Source: VAXT01 sp038040395 (GTDB lineage: Bacteria; Actinomycetota; Thermoleophilia; Gaiellales; Gaiellaceae). From it: a stretch of 64,000 bases of DNA. This document shows positions 63,163-64,000 of the stretch, piece by piece. Within the stretch, counting starts at the first letter, position 1; each line of letters starts with the position of its first letter. The notes beneath the pieces were generated by a model that was not told where the DNA came from, searched no databases, and saw nothing but the letters and a program-made list of their open reading frames with translations. The stretch lies in NCBI GenBank assembly GCA_038040395.1, contig JBBPIJ010000001.1, positions 186,001 through 250,000 on the forward strand, in the 5' to 3' direction. The translations under genes and the position numbers were made by a program.

Positions 63163-64000
63163 GTGAAGCGGATAGCCGTCCTCGGCGCGACCGGTTCGAT
63201 CGGGCGCCAGGCACTCCAGATCATCGACGCCCACCCCGAGCTCGAGGCGTGTGCGCTTGCCTCGGGATCGAACGAGCTCGACGCGCTGGCCGCAGATCGC
63301 GGGGTGCAGCACACGCAAGTCAGCGGCGATCTGGCCGCGCTCCTGGACGAGTCCGAGCCCGATGTCGTGCTGAACGCCGTCGTCGGCTTCGCCGGCCTGC
63401 CGGCGACGATCTGGGCGCTCGAGCGCGGAGTGACCCTCGCCCTCGCGAACAAGGAGAGCCTCGTTGCAGCGGGTGAGCTCGCTCTCGCGGCCCGGGAGCG
63501 GGGTGGAGGCCTCTTGCTGCCGGTCGACAGCGAGCACTCGGCCCTCTTCCAGTTGCTCGAGGGACGCGCTCCGGAGACAGTCGGCTCGATCGTGCTGACG
63601 GCGTCGGGCGGCCCGTTCCGGGGCCGGACGCGCGCAGATCTCCAGAGCGTCACGCGCGCCGACGCGCTCGCGCACCCGACCTGGCAGATGGGCCCGAAGA
63701 TCACCGTCGACTCCGCAAGCCTCGCCAACAAGGGCCTCGAGCTGATCGAAGCGCACTTCCTCTTCGCTCAGCCGTACGATCGGATCGACGTCGTCGTTCA
63801 CCCGAACTCGGTCGTGCACGCGATCGCCCGGTTGAGAGACGGCTCCGCCCTCGCGCATCTCGGCTACCCCGACATGCGCGTACCCATCTCGTTCGCTCTC
63901 ACGTACCCGGAGCGCACAGCGACGCCCGTCGAGCCGCTCGACTTCTCGGAGGGATTGTCCCTCGAGTTCGAGCCGCCCGACCTCGAGACGTTTCCGCTGC
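63163..64000 (+). CDS. dxr: 1-deoxy-D-xylulose 5-phosphate reductoisomerase (partial, runs off the window)
   Basis: First committed enzyme of the MEP isoprenoid pathway, NADPH- and Mn-dependent. The 279 residues present include the NADPH loop KRIAVLGATGSIGRQALQII, ALANKESLVAAGELA, the metal/substrate region LLPVDSEHSALFQLLEG, LTASGGPFRGR, HPTWQMGPKITVDSASLANK and GLELIEAHFLF. The C-terminal domain lies beyond the window. It supplies IPP/DMAPP for the prenyl synthases at 2.1 kb and uppS. Confidence 0.95.
   Translation, partial: MKRIAVLGATGSIGRQALQIIDAHPELEACALASGSNELDALAADRGVQHTQVSGDLAALLDESEPDVVLNAVVGFAGLPATIWALERGVTLALANKESLVAAGELALAARERGGGLLLPVDSEHSALFQLLEGRAPETVGSIVLTASGGPFRGRTRADLQSVTRADALAHPTWQMGPKITVDSASLANKGLELIEAHFLFAQPYDRIDVVVHPNSVVHAIARLRDGSALAHLGYPDMRVPISFALTYPERTATPVEPLDFSEGLSLEFEPPDLETFPL

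Noticed and set aside
1..64000. tRNA, rRNA or known riboswitch genes
   Set aside because: I looked for CCA-ending cloverleafs and familiar conserved cores in all gaps and found none; the accC leader does not match a class I know. A covariance-model scan would be decisive.

Overview
The window is a dense chromosomal segment of a high-GC actinobacterium. SteA and an MctB/SteB homologue beside recN and pyrG, SepF, YggT and DivIVA-type division proteins, an imuB/dnaE2 mutagenesis set with GAAC-N4-GTTC SOS boxes, and many leaderless promoters all point that way. The overall gene content suggests a deep lineage such as class Thermoleophilia (Gaiellales or Solirubrobacterales); that placement is inference. 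About 70 protein genes are supported. No rRNA, tRNA, CRISPR array, transposase or phage gene was seen. No gene-free stretch exceeds 300 bases, but nearly all gaps over 90 bases hold palindromes or dispersed repeats.

Layout. 0.2-7.3 kb: a tightly overlapping housekeeping operon (accC, nusB, a small XseB-like gene, a short prenyl synthase, tlyA, nadK, recN, steA). 7.3-14.5 kb: an SRPBCC gene, mctB/steB, a GT2-WecA/MraY-like fusion, pyrG (apparently starting at CTG), an M20 peptidase, a DUF3866 gene and an aldo/keto reductase. 14.6-19.3 kb: ald, deoB, deoA, mutM and a 46-residue membrane peptide on the minus strand. 19.4-24.5 kb: envelope genes (O-antigen ligase-like protein, ECF-type sigma factor, a membrane partner candidate, two tandem L,D-transpeptidases). 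24.7-32.8 kb: recO, a secreted Cys-rich protein, glyQ-glyS, then PPDK with its regulatory kinase/phosphatase and a 51-residue membrane protein between them.

32.8-37.8 kb: accessory genes on both strands (rhomboid with a zinc-ribbon N-terminus, ComB-like, MFS, F420-reductase-like, GNAT). 37.8-43.7 kb: the DNA-damage mutasome, with imuB under two LexA boxes, a DUF6504 gene, two opposite-strand genes, and dnaE2. 43.7-51.6 kb: lipoprotein, glycosyltransferase, PLP enzyme, HD protein, murA with Asp in place of the catalytic Cys, subtilase, a HisB-like protein lacking most metal ligands, and RidA. 51.8-57.7 kb: cca, then a division/envelope cluster (pgeF, yggS, sepF, yggT, divIVA, dksA-like, lspA, rluD). 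57.8-64 kb: rpsB-tsf-pyrH-frr, then uppS-cdsA-dxr, whose last gene runs off the window.

The most unusual material is the repeat landscape. A 25-bp perfect palindrome occurs inside two unrelated coding sequences (dnaE2 and rpsB), read in different frames. A 27-nt AAA-loop hairpin occurs three times in intergenic gaps. A roughly 65-nt intergenic repeat also occurs three times. Long nested palindromes sit between convergent genes, and a multi-branched fold could bury the accC ribosome-binding site. Several divergent gene pairs appear to share one symmetrical TANNNTA -10 element.
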